NCBI RefSeq assembly: GCF_902859645.1
Contig: NZ_CADIJR010000001.1
Coordinates: 124,001-188,000, forward strand
Direction: 5' to 3'
DNA from: Achromobacter insuavis
Lineage (GTDB): Bacteria > Pseudomonadota > Gammaproteobacteria > Burkholderiales > Burkholderiaceae_B
Length of the DNA stretch: 64,000 bases
Shown piece after piece: positions 16,449 to 26,031 of the stretch (its first letter is position 1; every line of letters begins with the position of its first letter). The translations under genes were made by a program, and so were the position numbers. A model generated the notes under the pieces. That model was given only the letters and a program-made list of their open reading frames with translations. It was not told the DNA's origin and did not search any database.

Positions 16449-17369
16449 TCAGACTTTGCTCAGCCAGTGATGGTACTTCGGGTTGCGGCCATTCACCATG
16501 TCAAAAAACGCTTTCTGCAGCTTCTCGGTGATGGGGCCGCGGCGGCCCGAGCCGATCTGGCGGTTGTCGACCTCGCGGATCGGCGTGACTTCGGCGGCGG
16601 TGCCGGTGAAGAAGGCCTCGTCGGCGATGTAGACGTCGTCGCGGGTCAGCCGCTTGGTCACCACGCGCAGGCCGAAATCGGCCGCCAGGGCGTGGATGGT
16701 CGAGCGGGTGATGCCGGTCAGGGCGGAGGCGATCTCGGGTTCGCACAGCACGCCGTCCTTGACCAGGAACAGGTTCTCGCCGGAGCCTTCGGCCACGAAC
16801 CCCTCGGTGTCCAGCAGCAGGGCCTCGTCGTAGCCGTCCTGCAGGGCCTCGGTGTTGGCCAGGATCGAGTTGGCGTAGGTGGTGGCGACCTTGGCGCGCG
16901 GCATGGTCACGTTGACGTGCTGGCGGGCGAACGACGACACCTTGACCCGGATGCCCTGCGACAAGGCTTCTTCGCCCAAATAGGCGCCCCAGGGCCAGGC
17001 GGCGATCGCCACGTGCACCTTGGCGCCCTTGGGCGACACGCCCATCTTTTCGGGGCCGTAGAACACCAGCGGGCGCAGGTAGCCGGATTCGAGCTGGTTC
17101 TCGCGCACCACCATCCGCTGGGCTTCGTTGATCGTGTCGCGATCGAACGGCATGGGGATCTGGTAGATGTGCGCCGAATTGAACAGGCGGTTGGTGTGGT
17201 CTTCGAGGCGGAAGATGGCGGTGCCGATCTCGGAGCGATAGGCGCGCACGCCCTCGAATACCGACAGGCCATAGTGCAGGGAGTGCGTCAGCACGTGCGT
17301 GGTCGCGTCGCGCCAGGGCACGAGCTTGCCGTCATACCAGATGAAGCCATCGCGGTCAGCCATCGACAT
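16449..17369 (-). CDS. ilvE: Branched-chain amino acid aminotransferase
   Basis: A PLP-dependent fold-type IV transaminase that interconverts Val/Leu/Ile with their keto acids, the last step of synthesis or first of catabolism. The PLP lysine is Lys160 in MPRAKVATTYANS, and the substrate-site region LHYGLSVFEGVRAY (31-44) and GTAAEVTPI are present. From ATG 17369 (MSMADRDG) it has 306 aa, matching the family. GGGAGCAAACC precedes this ATG, so an upstream in-frame extension is rejected. It is divergent from azlCD, a branched-chain amino acid exporter. Confidence 0.96.
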   Translation of the reverse strand: MSMADRDGFIWYDGKLVPWRDATTHVLTHSLHYGLSVFEGVRAYRSEIGTAIFRLEDHTNRLFNSAHIYQIPMPFDRDTINEAQRMVVRENQLESGYLRPLVFYGPEKMGVSPKGAKVHVAIAAWPWGAYLGEEALSQGIRVKVSSFARQHVNVTMPRAKVATTYANSILANTEALQDGYDEALLLDTEGFVAEGSGENLFLVKDGVLCEPEIASALTGITRSTIHALAADFGLRVVTKRLTRDDVYIADEAFFTGTAAEVTPIREVDNRQIGSGRRGPITEKLQKAFFDMVNGRNPKYHHWLSKV

Positions 17370-17555
17370 GGTTTGCTCCCTCACTAAACCTGAGGGCCGT
17401 ATTGTATCAAGCGACGAGGTTACAATAGCGCTCCATTCGTGCACCGGCGCGGTGCCTGCTGGCGTCCGCGGGCCCGGCGGGCTAGCAGCTTGTCGTGCGG
17501 TTCCTTCCCCACAGAGTGTCCATGTCGTTCTGTCTGAATCCCCAGGGGCTCGCCG

Positions 17556-18305
17556 TTGTCCTCTGAGTCAGCGTTTCCCGAAACCGAAGACCCCCGGGAG
17601 GTCCGCCAGGAGCGCGTCGCCGCCTTCCGCGCCGGCGTGCATGCCATCGTGCCGGCCCTGATCGCCACCGCGACCTGGGGGCTGGTGACCGGCGTGGCCA
17701 TGGTCAAGTCGGGCCTGACCGAATCCATGGCGCTGGCCATGACCCTGCTGCTGTACGCCGGATCGGCCCAGCTCACGTCCCTGCCGCTGATCGCCACCGG
17801 CGCGCCGCTGTGGTTGATCTTCGCCGCCGGCTGCGTGGTCAACCTGCGCTTCCTGATCTTCGGCGCGGCGTTGCAACCCTATTTCCGCCACCTGTCCTGG
17901 CCCAAGCGCCTGGGCCTGGGCTACTTCACCACCGACATGGGCTTCGTGCTGTTCATGCCGCGTTTCGGCGACGCGGCCGAGCGCGGCACCCGCGAGCAGC
18001 TCTGGTACTTCATCGGCACCATCGCCCCGGGCTGGTTCGTCTGGCAGGCGTCGTCGATCGTGGGGATCTACCTGGGCACCATGGTGCCGGCCGCCTGGTC
18101 GCTGGATTTCGCGGCGGTGCTGGCGCTGTTGGCGATCACGGTGCCGCTGGCCAATTCCAAGCCCATGCTGGTCTCGATGCTGGCCGCCGGCGTGGTCGCC
18201 TGGACCGGCCAGGTGCTGCCGCTGCGGCTGGGCCTGGCGGCGGCGGTCATCGCCGGCGTGGTGGCCGGCATGTGGGCCGAACGCTTCTTCAAGGCGCGCG
18301 CATGA
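17556..18305 (+). CDS. azlC: AzlC-family branched-chain amino acid exporter, large subunit
   Basis: A polytopic inner-membrane protein; with AzlD it forms an exporter of branched-chain amino acids (YgaZH type in E. coli). Conserved AzlC segments are AGVHAIVPALIATATWGLVTG near the N-terminus, LLLYAGSAQLTSL and CVVNLRFLIFGAAL. It has 249 aa. The start is a TTG (17556) with AGGGG about 8 nt upstream; no ATG is available near the N-terminal family boundary. The stop overlaps azlD by 4 bp (ATGA), implying translational coupling. It is divergent from ilvE. Confidence 0.9.
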   Translation: MSSESAFPETEDPREVRQERVAAFRAGVHAIVPALIATATWGLVTGVAMVKSGLTESMALAMTLLLYAGSAQLTSLPLIATGAPLWLIFAAGCVVNLRFLIFGAALQPYFRHLSWPKRLGLGYFTTDMGFVLFMPRFGDAAERGTREQLWYFIGTIAPGWFVWQASSIVGIYLGTMVPAAWSLDFAAVLALLAITVPLANSKPMLVSMLAAGVVAWTGQVLPLRLGLAAAVIAGVVAGMWAERFFKARA

Positions 18306-18637
18306 CCCTCTGGCCCTCCGAGATCTACGTCTATTCCGCCATCCTGCTGCTGGCGCTGTGCAGCGTGCTGACGCGCGCCGGCTTCATGCTATTTGGCGAC
18401 TACATTCCGCTGCCCGACGGCGTGCGGCGCGCCCTGCGCTACGCGCCGGCCGCCGCGCTCACCGCCATCGTGGTGCCCGACCTGCTGCCCTGGAAGGCGG
18501 GGCTGGGCCCCATCTTCGACTACAAGCTGGTGGCCGGCATCGTCGCCATCCTGGTCTTCCTGCGCACCCGCAGCGCGGTGCTGGTCATCGTGGTCGGCAT
18601 GCTGATGCTGTGGGGCCTGCGCTGGCTGGCGGGTTGA
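18302..18637 (+). CDS. azlD: AzlD-family branched-chain amino acid exporter, small subunit
   Basis: A 111-aa membrane protein with about four hydrophobic segments: YSAILLLALCSVLTRAGFM, AAALTAIVVPDLL, KLVAGIVAILVFL and a C-terminal one. It carries the YIPLPDGVRRALRYAPAA loop typical of AzlD. Its ATG overlaps the azlC stop (ATGA at 18302-18305), so the two subunits are made together. Confidence 0.9.
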   Translation: MTLWPSEIYVYSAILLLALCSVLTRAGFMLFGDYIPLPDGVRRALRYAPAAALTAIVVPDLLPWKAGLGPIFDYKLVAGIVAILVFLRTRSAVLVIVVGMLMLWGLRWLAG

Positions 18638-18643
18638 GGCCGG

Positions 18644-19810
18644 TCAGCCCAGCGCGGCGGCGGCTTCCATTTCGGACTTCAGCCCACTGAGGAAATAGCG
18701 CTTCAGGATCAGCCTGGGCAGCAGCCGCAAGGCTGTGTTGCGCAAGCCGAAGGCGAATGCCGATTCCGGGACATAGACGGGCGCCAGCTTGCGGCTGCGC
18801 TGCTGCAGGCTGTCGATCACCGGCCGCAACCGCCGCTCGTGGGCCGCCAACGCCTGTTCTAGCGGCAGCCTGCCCAGTTCCTGGGCCAGCACGTAGGCGC
18901 CAGCCAATGCCATCCCCGCGCCCTGCCCAGAAATAAGGGACAGGCTATGTGCGGCGTCGCCCGCCAGCAGGATGCGGCCCCGATGCCAACAGGGCAGTTC
19001 GACCAGCGCCAGGTCGTCCATGACGATGGGGGTGTCCTGCGCCAGCATGGCCAGCTGCCGGCCGACTTCCGCGTGCGTGTCGCGGGACAGTTCGCGCAGC
19101 AGGCCAAGCCGTTGCGGCGCCTCGACCCAGCCGTGCTCATGGCTGCGCCACACATGCAGGGCCGCCTTGCGGCCGCCGCCGAGCCCGTGGTATTCCACCT
19201 GGTGGCCGGGTGCCGCGTAGGACACGAAGTCCCGCGCCATGCCGGTGTCGTCCTCGGTGTCGTAGGCGGCGTAGCGATAGCCCAGCGCGGACAGCGGGGG
19301 ATCGTCGGCGCCGAACACCTGGGCGCGCAATGCCGAGCGCACGCCGTCCGCCCCGATCAGGAGGTCGGCCCGCAACTGGCTGCCGTCCGACAGCGTGATG
19401 TCCACGCCATCCGGGTCCTGGGCGCAGTGGGCGACCGTGGTCGCCAGCCGGATCTCGGCGTGGTCGCGCACCGCGCCATGCAGGACCTGCACCAGGTCCG
19501 TGCGGCGCAAGGTGATCCAGTCCAGTTCCTTCAGCAGTTCGCGATAGCGGATCCGCATGACTTCGCGGCCCCGGCGGTCTCGGTAGATGTTTTCGCCGAT
19601 CTCGCGTTCCACGGCGCGCAGCGCCGGTACCAGGTCCATGCGGCGCGCGGTCAGCAGGCCCGGGCCGGACAGGCCCATCATGTAGCCGCCATCGCGCAGG
19701 TGCGCGGCGCGTTCCGCGATGACGGCGCGCCAGCCGTGCCGCGTCAGCCACCAGGCGCAGGCCAGCCCGGCAACGCCGGCGCCGGCGATGACCACGGTGC
19801 GTTCAGACAT
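18644..19810 (-). CDS. FAD-dependent monooxygenase in the siderophore-uptake operon
   Basis: A class A flavin monooxygenase of about 388 aa. The N-terminal dinucleotide motif is GAGVAGLACAWWL, the middle motif LLIGADGVRSALR, and the second FAD motif GRILLAGDAAHSLSLISGQG. The closest recognisable relatives hydroxylate aromatic or polyketide substrates. Its ATG (19810) lies inside the last codons of the MFS permease gene (8-bp overlap), with GGAGA 6 nt upstream within that gene, so the two are translationally coupled. Acting on a siderophore or its breakdown product is inferred from this coupling. Confidence 0.88.
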   Translation of the reverse strand: MSERTVVIAGAGVAGLACAWWLTRHGWRAVIAERAAHLRDGGYMMGLSGPGLLTARRMDLVPALRAVEREIGENIYRDRRGREVMRIRYRELLKELDWITLRRTDLVQVLHGAVRDHAEIRLATTVAHCAQDPDGVDITLSDGSQLRADLLIGADGVRSALRAQVFGADDPPLSALGYRYAAYDTEDDTGMARDFVSYAAPGHQVEYHGLGGGRKAALHVWRSHEHGWVEAPQRLGLLRELSRDTHAEVGRQLAMLAQDTPIVMDDLALVELPCWHRGRILLAGDAAHSLSLISGQGAGMALAGAYVLAQELGRLPLEQALAAHERRLRPVIDSLQQRSRKLAPVYVPESAFAFGLRNTALRLLPRLILKRYFLSGLKSEMEAAAALG

Positions 19811-21059
19811 GTTCATTCTCCGGGGGAAAGGGCGGCGCCAGGTGCCGCATCAGGATAGGAAGGGCGAGCAACCCGGCAGCGCCGAAGGCCGCCGCGGCGC
19901 CGAAGCAGACGTCATAGCCCCAGTGCTGCGCCAGCCAGCCGGCGGCCACGCCGCCGATCGTGGCGATCATGGCGTCGGCGCACTGGAACAGGGTGAAGTC
20001 GACGCCGGCCTGCGCTGGCGAGGCCCGGCCCATGAGGAAGGCGTACAAGGCCACGAAGCCGGTGGCCGCCGTCGCCGCTTTCAGCAACGCCAGCGCCACC
20101 AGCCAATGCGGGCCGGCGTGCGGCAGCCAGGATGACGCCAACACGGCGGCCAGGAAGAGGACCAGCGCCATGGTCTGCAGGGCCAAGGCCACGACCACCG
20201 CCCGCGCCGCCGCGAGGCGCTGCAGGATCAAGGCGCCGAGCAGGGTGCCGGCCAGGCCCGCCACGACCGCGCCGGCGCCATTGATCCAGCCCACCGACGC
20301 CAGCGGCACACCGCGATCTAGCAGCAGCAGGGGCGTCATGCCATAGGCCAGCCGGGAGCCGGCCTGGAACACGATCGTGATGACCAGGCCCAGGCGCACG
20401 TCGGGGCGGCCCAGCGCATGCGCCAGGCTGGGGCGGTGCGCGGACGGTTGGGCCGCGCGCGCCGGCTCGCGCACCAGGGCGAATGGCAGCGTCAACAGCA
20501 GGACCAGTCCTCCCATGGTGGCCGCCGCCACGCGCCAGCCGTAGCTGCCTGCCAGGATGACGAACAATCCGGCGCCCAGGAACATGCCCAGATAGCTGGA
20601 GCCGACCTGGGTGGCGTTGCCCCAGCCGCGTCGGTTCTCCGCCAGCTGTTCGACGGCGAACGCGTCGCCGGCGATGTCCACCGTGGCCGCGGTCAACGAG
20701 ATCAGGCCCAGGATGGCCAACAGCATGGGCATGGAAGGCTGGCCCAGGCCCGCCAGCAGGAACAGCAGCGCGGCCAGCAACCATTGCCCGGGCAGCACGA
20801 TGCGGCGGGTGCGCCGCTCGGCATGGCCCGCCGGCAGCCGGTAGCGTTCGATCCAGGGCGCCCACAGGAACTTGAGCGCCCAGGGCAGGAACGCCAGGTA
20901 GGCCAGGCCGATCTGGTCCAGCGGCGCGCCGCTGTCGCGCAGCAAGGCGGGCACGCCCTGGAAGGCGATGCCGCTCACCAGGCTTTGGGCCATGCAGATG
21001 CCGCCGATGGCGGCGATCACCTGCGCCGTGGGCAGGCGCGCGGGCACATCTGGGCGCAT
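19803..21059 (-). CDS. MFS permease, RhtX/FptX siderophore-uptake type
   Basis: A 418-aa, roughly 12-helix inner-membrane permease resembling RhtX/FptX, single-protein importers of siderophores such as rhizobactin and pyochelin. Typical parts are AFLPWALKFLWAPWIERYR after the second helix, DIAGDAFAVEQL in helix 4-5 and GGVAAGWLAQHWGYDVCFGAAA near the end. Its ATG follows the TonB receptor stop by 10 bp with AGGAT overlapping that stop. The Fur-box-linked receptor and PchR-like regulator support siderophore transport; the actual substrate is unknown. Confidence 0.83.
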   Translation of the reverse strand: MRPDVPARLPTAQVIAAIGGICMAQSLVSGIAFQGVPALLRDSGAPLDQIGLAYLAFLPWALKFLWAPWIERYRLPAGHAERRTRRIVLPGQWLLAALLFLLAGLGQPSMPMLLAILGLISLTAATVDIAGDAFAVEQLAENRRGWGNATQVGSSYLGMFLGAGLFVILAGSYGWRVAAATMGGLVLLLTLPFALVREPARAAQPSAHRPSLAHALGRPDVRLGLVITIVFQAGSRLAYGMTPLLLLDRGVPLASVGWINGAGAVVAGLAGTLLGALILQRLAAARAVVVALALQTMALVLFLAAVLASSWLPHAGPHWLVALALLKAATAATGFVALYAFLMGRASPAQAGVDFTLFQCADAMIATIGGVAAGWLAQHWGYDVCFGAAAAFGAAGLLALPILMRHLAPPFPPENEHV

Positions 21060-21069
21060 GAAGCCGATC

Positions 21070-23145
21070 CTAGTATTCGAAGGCGACGTTCAGGCCGACC
21101 GTCCGGCCCGGATCGACCTGGGCGAAGTTGCCCATCGGTCCGCCAGTGAAGGCGAAGGTGCGGTAGCGCTTGTCGGTGAGGTTGTTGGCATACAGCGTGG
21201 CCTCGACCTGCGGCCGGATGCGCCAGGCCAGGCTGAGGTCTACCAGCGTGTAGGCGTCCTGGCGCAGCGTGTTGGCGATGTCGAAGAACTGCGCGCCGAT
21301 GCGCCGCACGGCCAAGGTCGGCGACAGCCGCCCGATGCCGGTGTCGAAGTGGCCGCGGGCGCTGGCGGTCAAGCCATAGCCCGGCGAGAACGGCACTCGG
21401 TTGCCGTCGCAGCCCTGGCAGGCGGAGGCGTCGCCGAAGCTGCGGAACGTGGTGTGGTTGACGAAGCCGTCCAGGCCCAACGTCCACTGCGCGGAGACGT
21501 CCCAGCCCAGGTCGAACTCGACGCCCGTGGCGCGGGTGTTGCCGACGTTCTGCAGGTGTTGCTGCCCCAGCCCGCCGACATAGAGCTGCGCGTCGCGGAT
21601 GTCGGTGCGGTAGACGGCGGCGCCCAGGCGCAGCGTGTCGCCGTCATAGCGCGTGCCGACCTCGTAGCTCATGCCTTTTTCCTTGCCGTAGGGGCGGGCG
21701 TCGCTGGGATTGGACGGCGCCAGGTTGTAGCCGCCCGGCTTGTAGCCCTGCGCGGCGTTGGCATACACGCGCCACTCGGGCGACAGCCGGTAGCCGGCCG
21801 ACAGTTTGCCCAGCACGCTGTTGCCCGCGCTGGAGCCCGAACCGCCGAACGGCGCCTGGCCGAAGGTGGCGAAATCCAGCGTCTGGCCGTCATAGCGCGT
21901 GGCCGCCTTGTCGCGGGAATAGCGCAGGCCGGCCGACAGATCGAGCGCGTCGGTGGCATGCCAGGTGGCGTCGGCATAGGCGGCGAGCGATTCGCTGGTG
22001 TTGCGCGAGTCGACCTGGAGCGTGTCCAGCGGCATCGGGCCCTGCATCTGGTTGAACACCGCCCGCGATTGGGTGACGCGCTGGCGATACAGACCCAGCA
22101 CGCCGTCGACGGCGCGCTGGCCGGTGGTGGACAGGCGCAGTTCCTGCACTTGCTGGCGCCAGCGCTCGGGCTGGCTGGTGTAGCTGGGGCCGATGGGGTA
22201 GTGGCGGTCATAGTGCAGGGCCTGCCAGGCCGCCACCGCGTTCAGGCGCCAGCCGTCGAAATCGTAGCGGCCGGTCAGCGCCTGGCTGTTGCCGCAGCGC
22301 TTCTGGTAGAAATCCGCCAGCGACGCCGGCATGCCCGGCGCGGTGTACGCGTGGCTGGCTTGGAGATCGTCGAACGGGACGTAGGCGTCCTGGCTGGCGC
22401 GGGTGCATTCGCCGCTGATGGCCAGGCCCAGTTCCCAGGGGCTGCCGGCGGGCGCCAGGCGCAGGCGCGCGGCGCCCGCATTGGCCGAGGCGCCGCCGAC
22501 GCGGCTGGCGCCGGTGGCGGGGTTGTCCAGCCGGCCGGGCGCGTCGTTCGTCACGGCGGTGACCGAGCCGTACAGCAGGTTGTCGACCAGCGGCCCGCCG
22601 CCGCTGGCCTTGAACAGGTAGCCGTCGCGGCTGGCGACGCCGGCGCTGGCGCGGAAGTAGGGATCGTCGCCCGGCTGCCGCGACACGATGTTGAGGACGC
22701 CGCCCATGGCGCTCTTGCCGTAGAGCGTGCCCTGCGGGCCTTTCAGCAGCTCGACGCGGTCGACGTCGGTCAGCAGCTGCGAGGTGAAGGTCGGCAATTG
22801 CGGCACGCCGTCAACGTAGACCGTCAGGGCGGGGTTGTAGAAGTCCTGCGCGGACGTGATGCCGCGCACCGAGATGATGGGATACAGGAGCGAGCCGCTG
22901 CTGGACATCTGCACGCCGGGCAGCACGCGTGACAACTGCATGGTGTTGTCGACCTGGGCGGCCTGCAGGGCCTCGGCCGGCACGACGATCGCGGCGCCGT
23001 TGAGATCGCGCAGCGACTGTTCCTGCTTGCTGGCGGTGACCGTGATGGGGGCCAGCTCGCTGACGGACTGTGCCGCGGCGGGCGCCGCGAAGGCGCACAG
23101 GGCGGCCGCCAGGGCGGTGTGTCGGAAAGGGAACGCTGTCGTCAT
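21070..23145 (-). CDS. TonB-dependent outer-membrane siderophore receptor
   Basis: A 691-aa TonB-dependent receptor. After a signal peptide ending APAAAQ comes the TonB-box region (LAPITVTASKQEQ) and the plug domain with VSVRGI-like IISVRGITSAQDFYNP, VYVDGVPQ and VELLKGPQGTLYGKSAMGGVLNIVS. The beta-barrel ends in VGLNVAFEY with the required terminal aromatic. ATG 23145 (MTTAFPFRHTA) is chosen because it begins the signal peptide; the frame is open to 23175, but that would overlap the Fur box. It is first in an operon with the FptX-type permease and the monooxygenase. Confidence 0.94.
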   Translation of the reverse strand: MTTAFPFRHTALAAALCAFAAPAAAQSVSELAPITVTASKQEQSLRDLNGAAIVVPAEALQAAQVDNTMQLSRVLPGVQMSSSGSLLYPIISVRGITSAQDFYNPALTVYVDGVPQLPTFTSQLLTDVDRVELLKGPQGTLYGKSAMGGVLNIVSRQPGDDPYFRASAGVASRDGYLFKASGGGPLVDNLLYGSVTAVTNDAPGRLDNPATGASRVGGASANAGAARLRLAPAGSPWELGLAISGECTRASQDAYVPFDDLQASHAYTAPGMPASLADFYQKRCGNSQALTGRYDFDGWRLNAVAAWQALHYDRHYPIGPSYTSQPERWRQQVQELRLSTTGQRAVDGVLGLYRQRVTQSRAVFNQMQGPMPLDTLQVDSRNTSESLAAYADATWHATDALDLSAGLRYSRDKAATRYDGQTLDFATFGQAPFGGSGSSAGNSVLGKLSAGYRLSPEWRVYANAAQGYKPGGYNLAPSNPSDARPYGKEKGMSYEVGTRYDGDTLRLGAAVYRTDIRDAQLYVGGLGQQHLQNVGNTRATGVEFDLGWDVSAQWTLGLDGFVNHTTFRSFGDASACQGCDGNRVPFSPGYGLTASARGHFDTGIGRLSPTLAVRRIGAQFFDIANTLRQDAYTLVDLSLAWRIRPQVEATLYANNLTDKRYRTFAFTGGPMGNFAQVDPGRTVGLNVAFEY

Positions 23146-23173
23146 GTTGTCGGCCCGGGCTTTCGGTAGAATC

Positions 23174-23192
23174 ATTAATGAGAATTATTGTT
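23174..23192 (-). promoter_or_regulatory. Fur box upstream of the TonB receptor
   Basis: ATTAATGAGAATTATTGTT matches the 19-bp Fur consensus GATAATGATAATCATTATC at 13 of 19 positions, with the central AATGAGAATTATT at 11 of 13. It lies 29 bp before the receptor ATG and 82-100 bp before the divergent AraC gene, so iron repression of the operon, and perhaps of the regulator, is expected. Confidence 0.8.
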
Positions 23193-23273
23193 GTTTGATG
23201 GGCGCCGCGCTGACGTTTTCAGTGCTGCCGTTGTTCAAATCGGGGCCTAAATTTGGATTCCGCCATTGCCGCC

Positions 23274-24227
23274 ATGACGCGTACCTCCGCCGGATCGTCC
23301 GTCCGTTCCGGCCACCCGCTGTTGCCCGCGGTATCGATACCGAGCGAATGGATCGCCCTGTCGCGCCAGGAAGCGTTCGACGAGGACCTGACCCTGACCG
23401 CCTGGAACGGCGCCCCCGCCGTCGGGCTCGACGTCGATGCCGAGGGTCCGCCGATGTTCTGCATCGCCGTTTTCCTGGACGGCCATGCCCGCATGTCGAT
23501 CGAGGGCGGGGCACCCTTGGCGGTCGGACCCGGCATGGCCGTGGTGCAGACCGGCGAACGCGGCGCGCGGGGCCGTTTCCAGATGGCGGGCGGGCAGAAT
23601 GTCCGCCTGGTGGACATCCGTTATTCACCCGCCGGGCTGTTGCGCGCCGGCGGCAGGCCGTTGGCCGCGTTGCGCGGCGCCTTCGTGCTGGATCACAGCG
23701 TGCCGGCCATGGGGTCGCTCATGGCCGGCTTTCCCGCGCCGCCCGGCCTGCTGCGGCTGGCCGGCGACGTGCTGGATTGCCTCCATGAGGACAACACCGC
23801 GCGCCGCCTGTACATGCGCGCCAAGGCGCTCGAAGCCCTGGCCATCGTGCTGGAAACCATGAGCGACGCGGCTGGCGAGCCCCCGGTGGCGCCGCGCGAA
23901 CGGCGCCAGCTGGGGCAGGCGCGGCGCCTGATAGAGGTCCGCTACGGCGAGGAATGGACGGTATCGCGGCTGGCGCGCGAGGTCGGCCTGAGCGAAAAGA
24001 AGCTCAAGGCGGGCTTTCGCCAGGTGGCCGGCCGTTCGGTCCATGCCTATCTGAAGTCCGTCCGGCTGGAGGCCGCGGCGTCCATGCTGGAGGCCGGTTA
24101 CAGCGTCACGGACGCCGCGCTGGCCGCCGGATTCGCCAACCTGAGCCATTTCAGCAAGAGCTTCCGCCAGGCCAAAGGAGTCGCCCCCAGGCACTGGCTT
24201 GACCGCCCCGGCGTCCGGCTGCGCTAA
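23274..24227 (+). CDS. AraC-family regulator, PchR/AlcR-like
   Basis: A 317-aa transcription factor with an N-terminal sensor domain and a C-terminal double helix-turn-helix. The latter carries WTVSRLAREVGLSEKKLKAGFRQVAG and SVTDAALAAGFANLSHFSKSFRQAKG. The 'LSEKKLKAGF' variant is typical of AraC regulators of siderophore systems such as PchR, which respond to the ferric siderophore. It is divergent from the receptor operon across a Fur box. ATG 23274 is used; an in-frame TTG at 23253 is an alternative. It probably activates the adjacent uptake operon. Confidence 0.88.
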   Translation: MTRTSAGSSVRSGHPLLPAVSIPSEWIALSRQEAFDEDLTLTAWNGAPAVGLDVDAEGPPMFCIAVFLDGHARMSIEGGAPLAVGPGMAVVQTGERGARGRFQMAGGQNVRLVDIRYSPAGLLRAGGRPLAALRGAFVLDHSVPAMGSLMAGFPAPPGLLRLAGDVLDCLHEDNTARRLYMRAKALEALAIVLETMSDAAGEPPVAPRERRQLGQARRLIEVRYGEEWTVSRLAREVGLSEKKLKAGFRQVAGRSVHAYLKSVRLEAAASMLEAGYSVTDAALAAGFANLSHFSKSFRQAKGVAPRHWLDRPGVRLR

Positions 24228-24470
24228 AATTAAGTTATCCACAGCAATCCGGGCCTGGTACTGCCCTCATAAGTATCGAAACCAGAATGCGCCACCTGGC
24301 CTGCAAGGCAGGGTGCTGATTGCCCGCGACGCGCTTGTGCCTCGGGGTGGTTTGCACGTGGCCGCGCGAGCGTGGCGCGCGTTCCGGTTGTCCCGATGCA
24401 TATGTCGTGCAGTGCTCGCAGCACTCTCGTTTTGTTCTTTTCCACTGGTCCCGGTATCTGCCAAACCCTG
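24228..24470 (+). promoter_or_regulatory. Intergenic/leader region of rhlE
   Basis: These 243 bases lie between the AraC gene and rhlE. I see no supported ORF. The rhlE frame stays open back to 24372, but the extension (MARVPVVPMHMSCSARS) has no DEAD-box homology. The segment just before the ATG is relatively pyrimidine-rich (24424-24445). A long untranslated leader is plausible, as for other RNA-helicase genes; no promoter is confident. Confidence 0.35.
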
Positions 24471-25931
<1,461 letters not shown>

Positions 25932-25977
25932 CGGCAGCGCTGCGCGCCCGCATCGCCGATGCGGCCCGCGCCAAAGG

Positions 25978-26005
25978 AAAAGCGTCCTTGATGGACGCTT
26001 TTTTT
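25978..26005 (+). terminator. Terminator after rhlE
   Basis: AAAAGCGTCC (25978-25987) and GGACGCTTTT (25993-26002) form a 10-bp stem with a 5-nt loop, and the T-run extends to 26005. The A-run on the other side means it can also serve the convergent MFS operon. Confidence 0.93.
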
Positions 26006-26031
26006 GTTTCAAGACAACGGTGATGCGGCGT

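Noticed and set aside
23175-23253. Earlier starts for the TonB receptor (23175) and AraC regulator (TTG 23253)
   Set aside because: The receptor start at 23175 would overlap the Fur box and lengthen the signal peptide unnaturally; for AraC the ATG at 23274 is simpler, though the TTG cannot be excluded.
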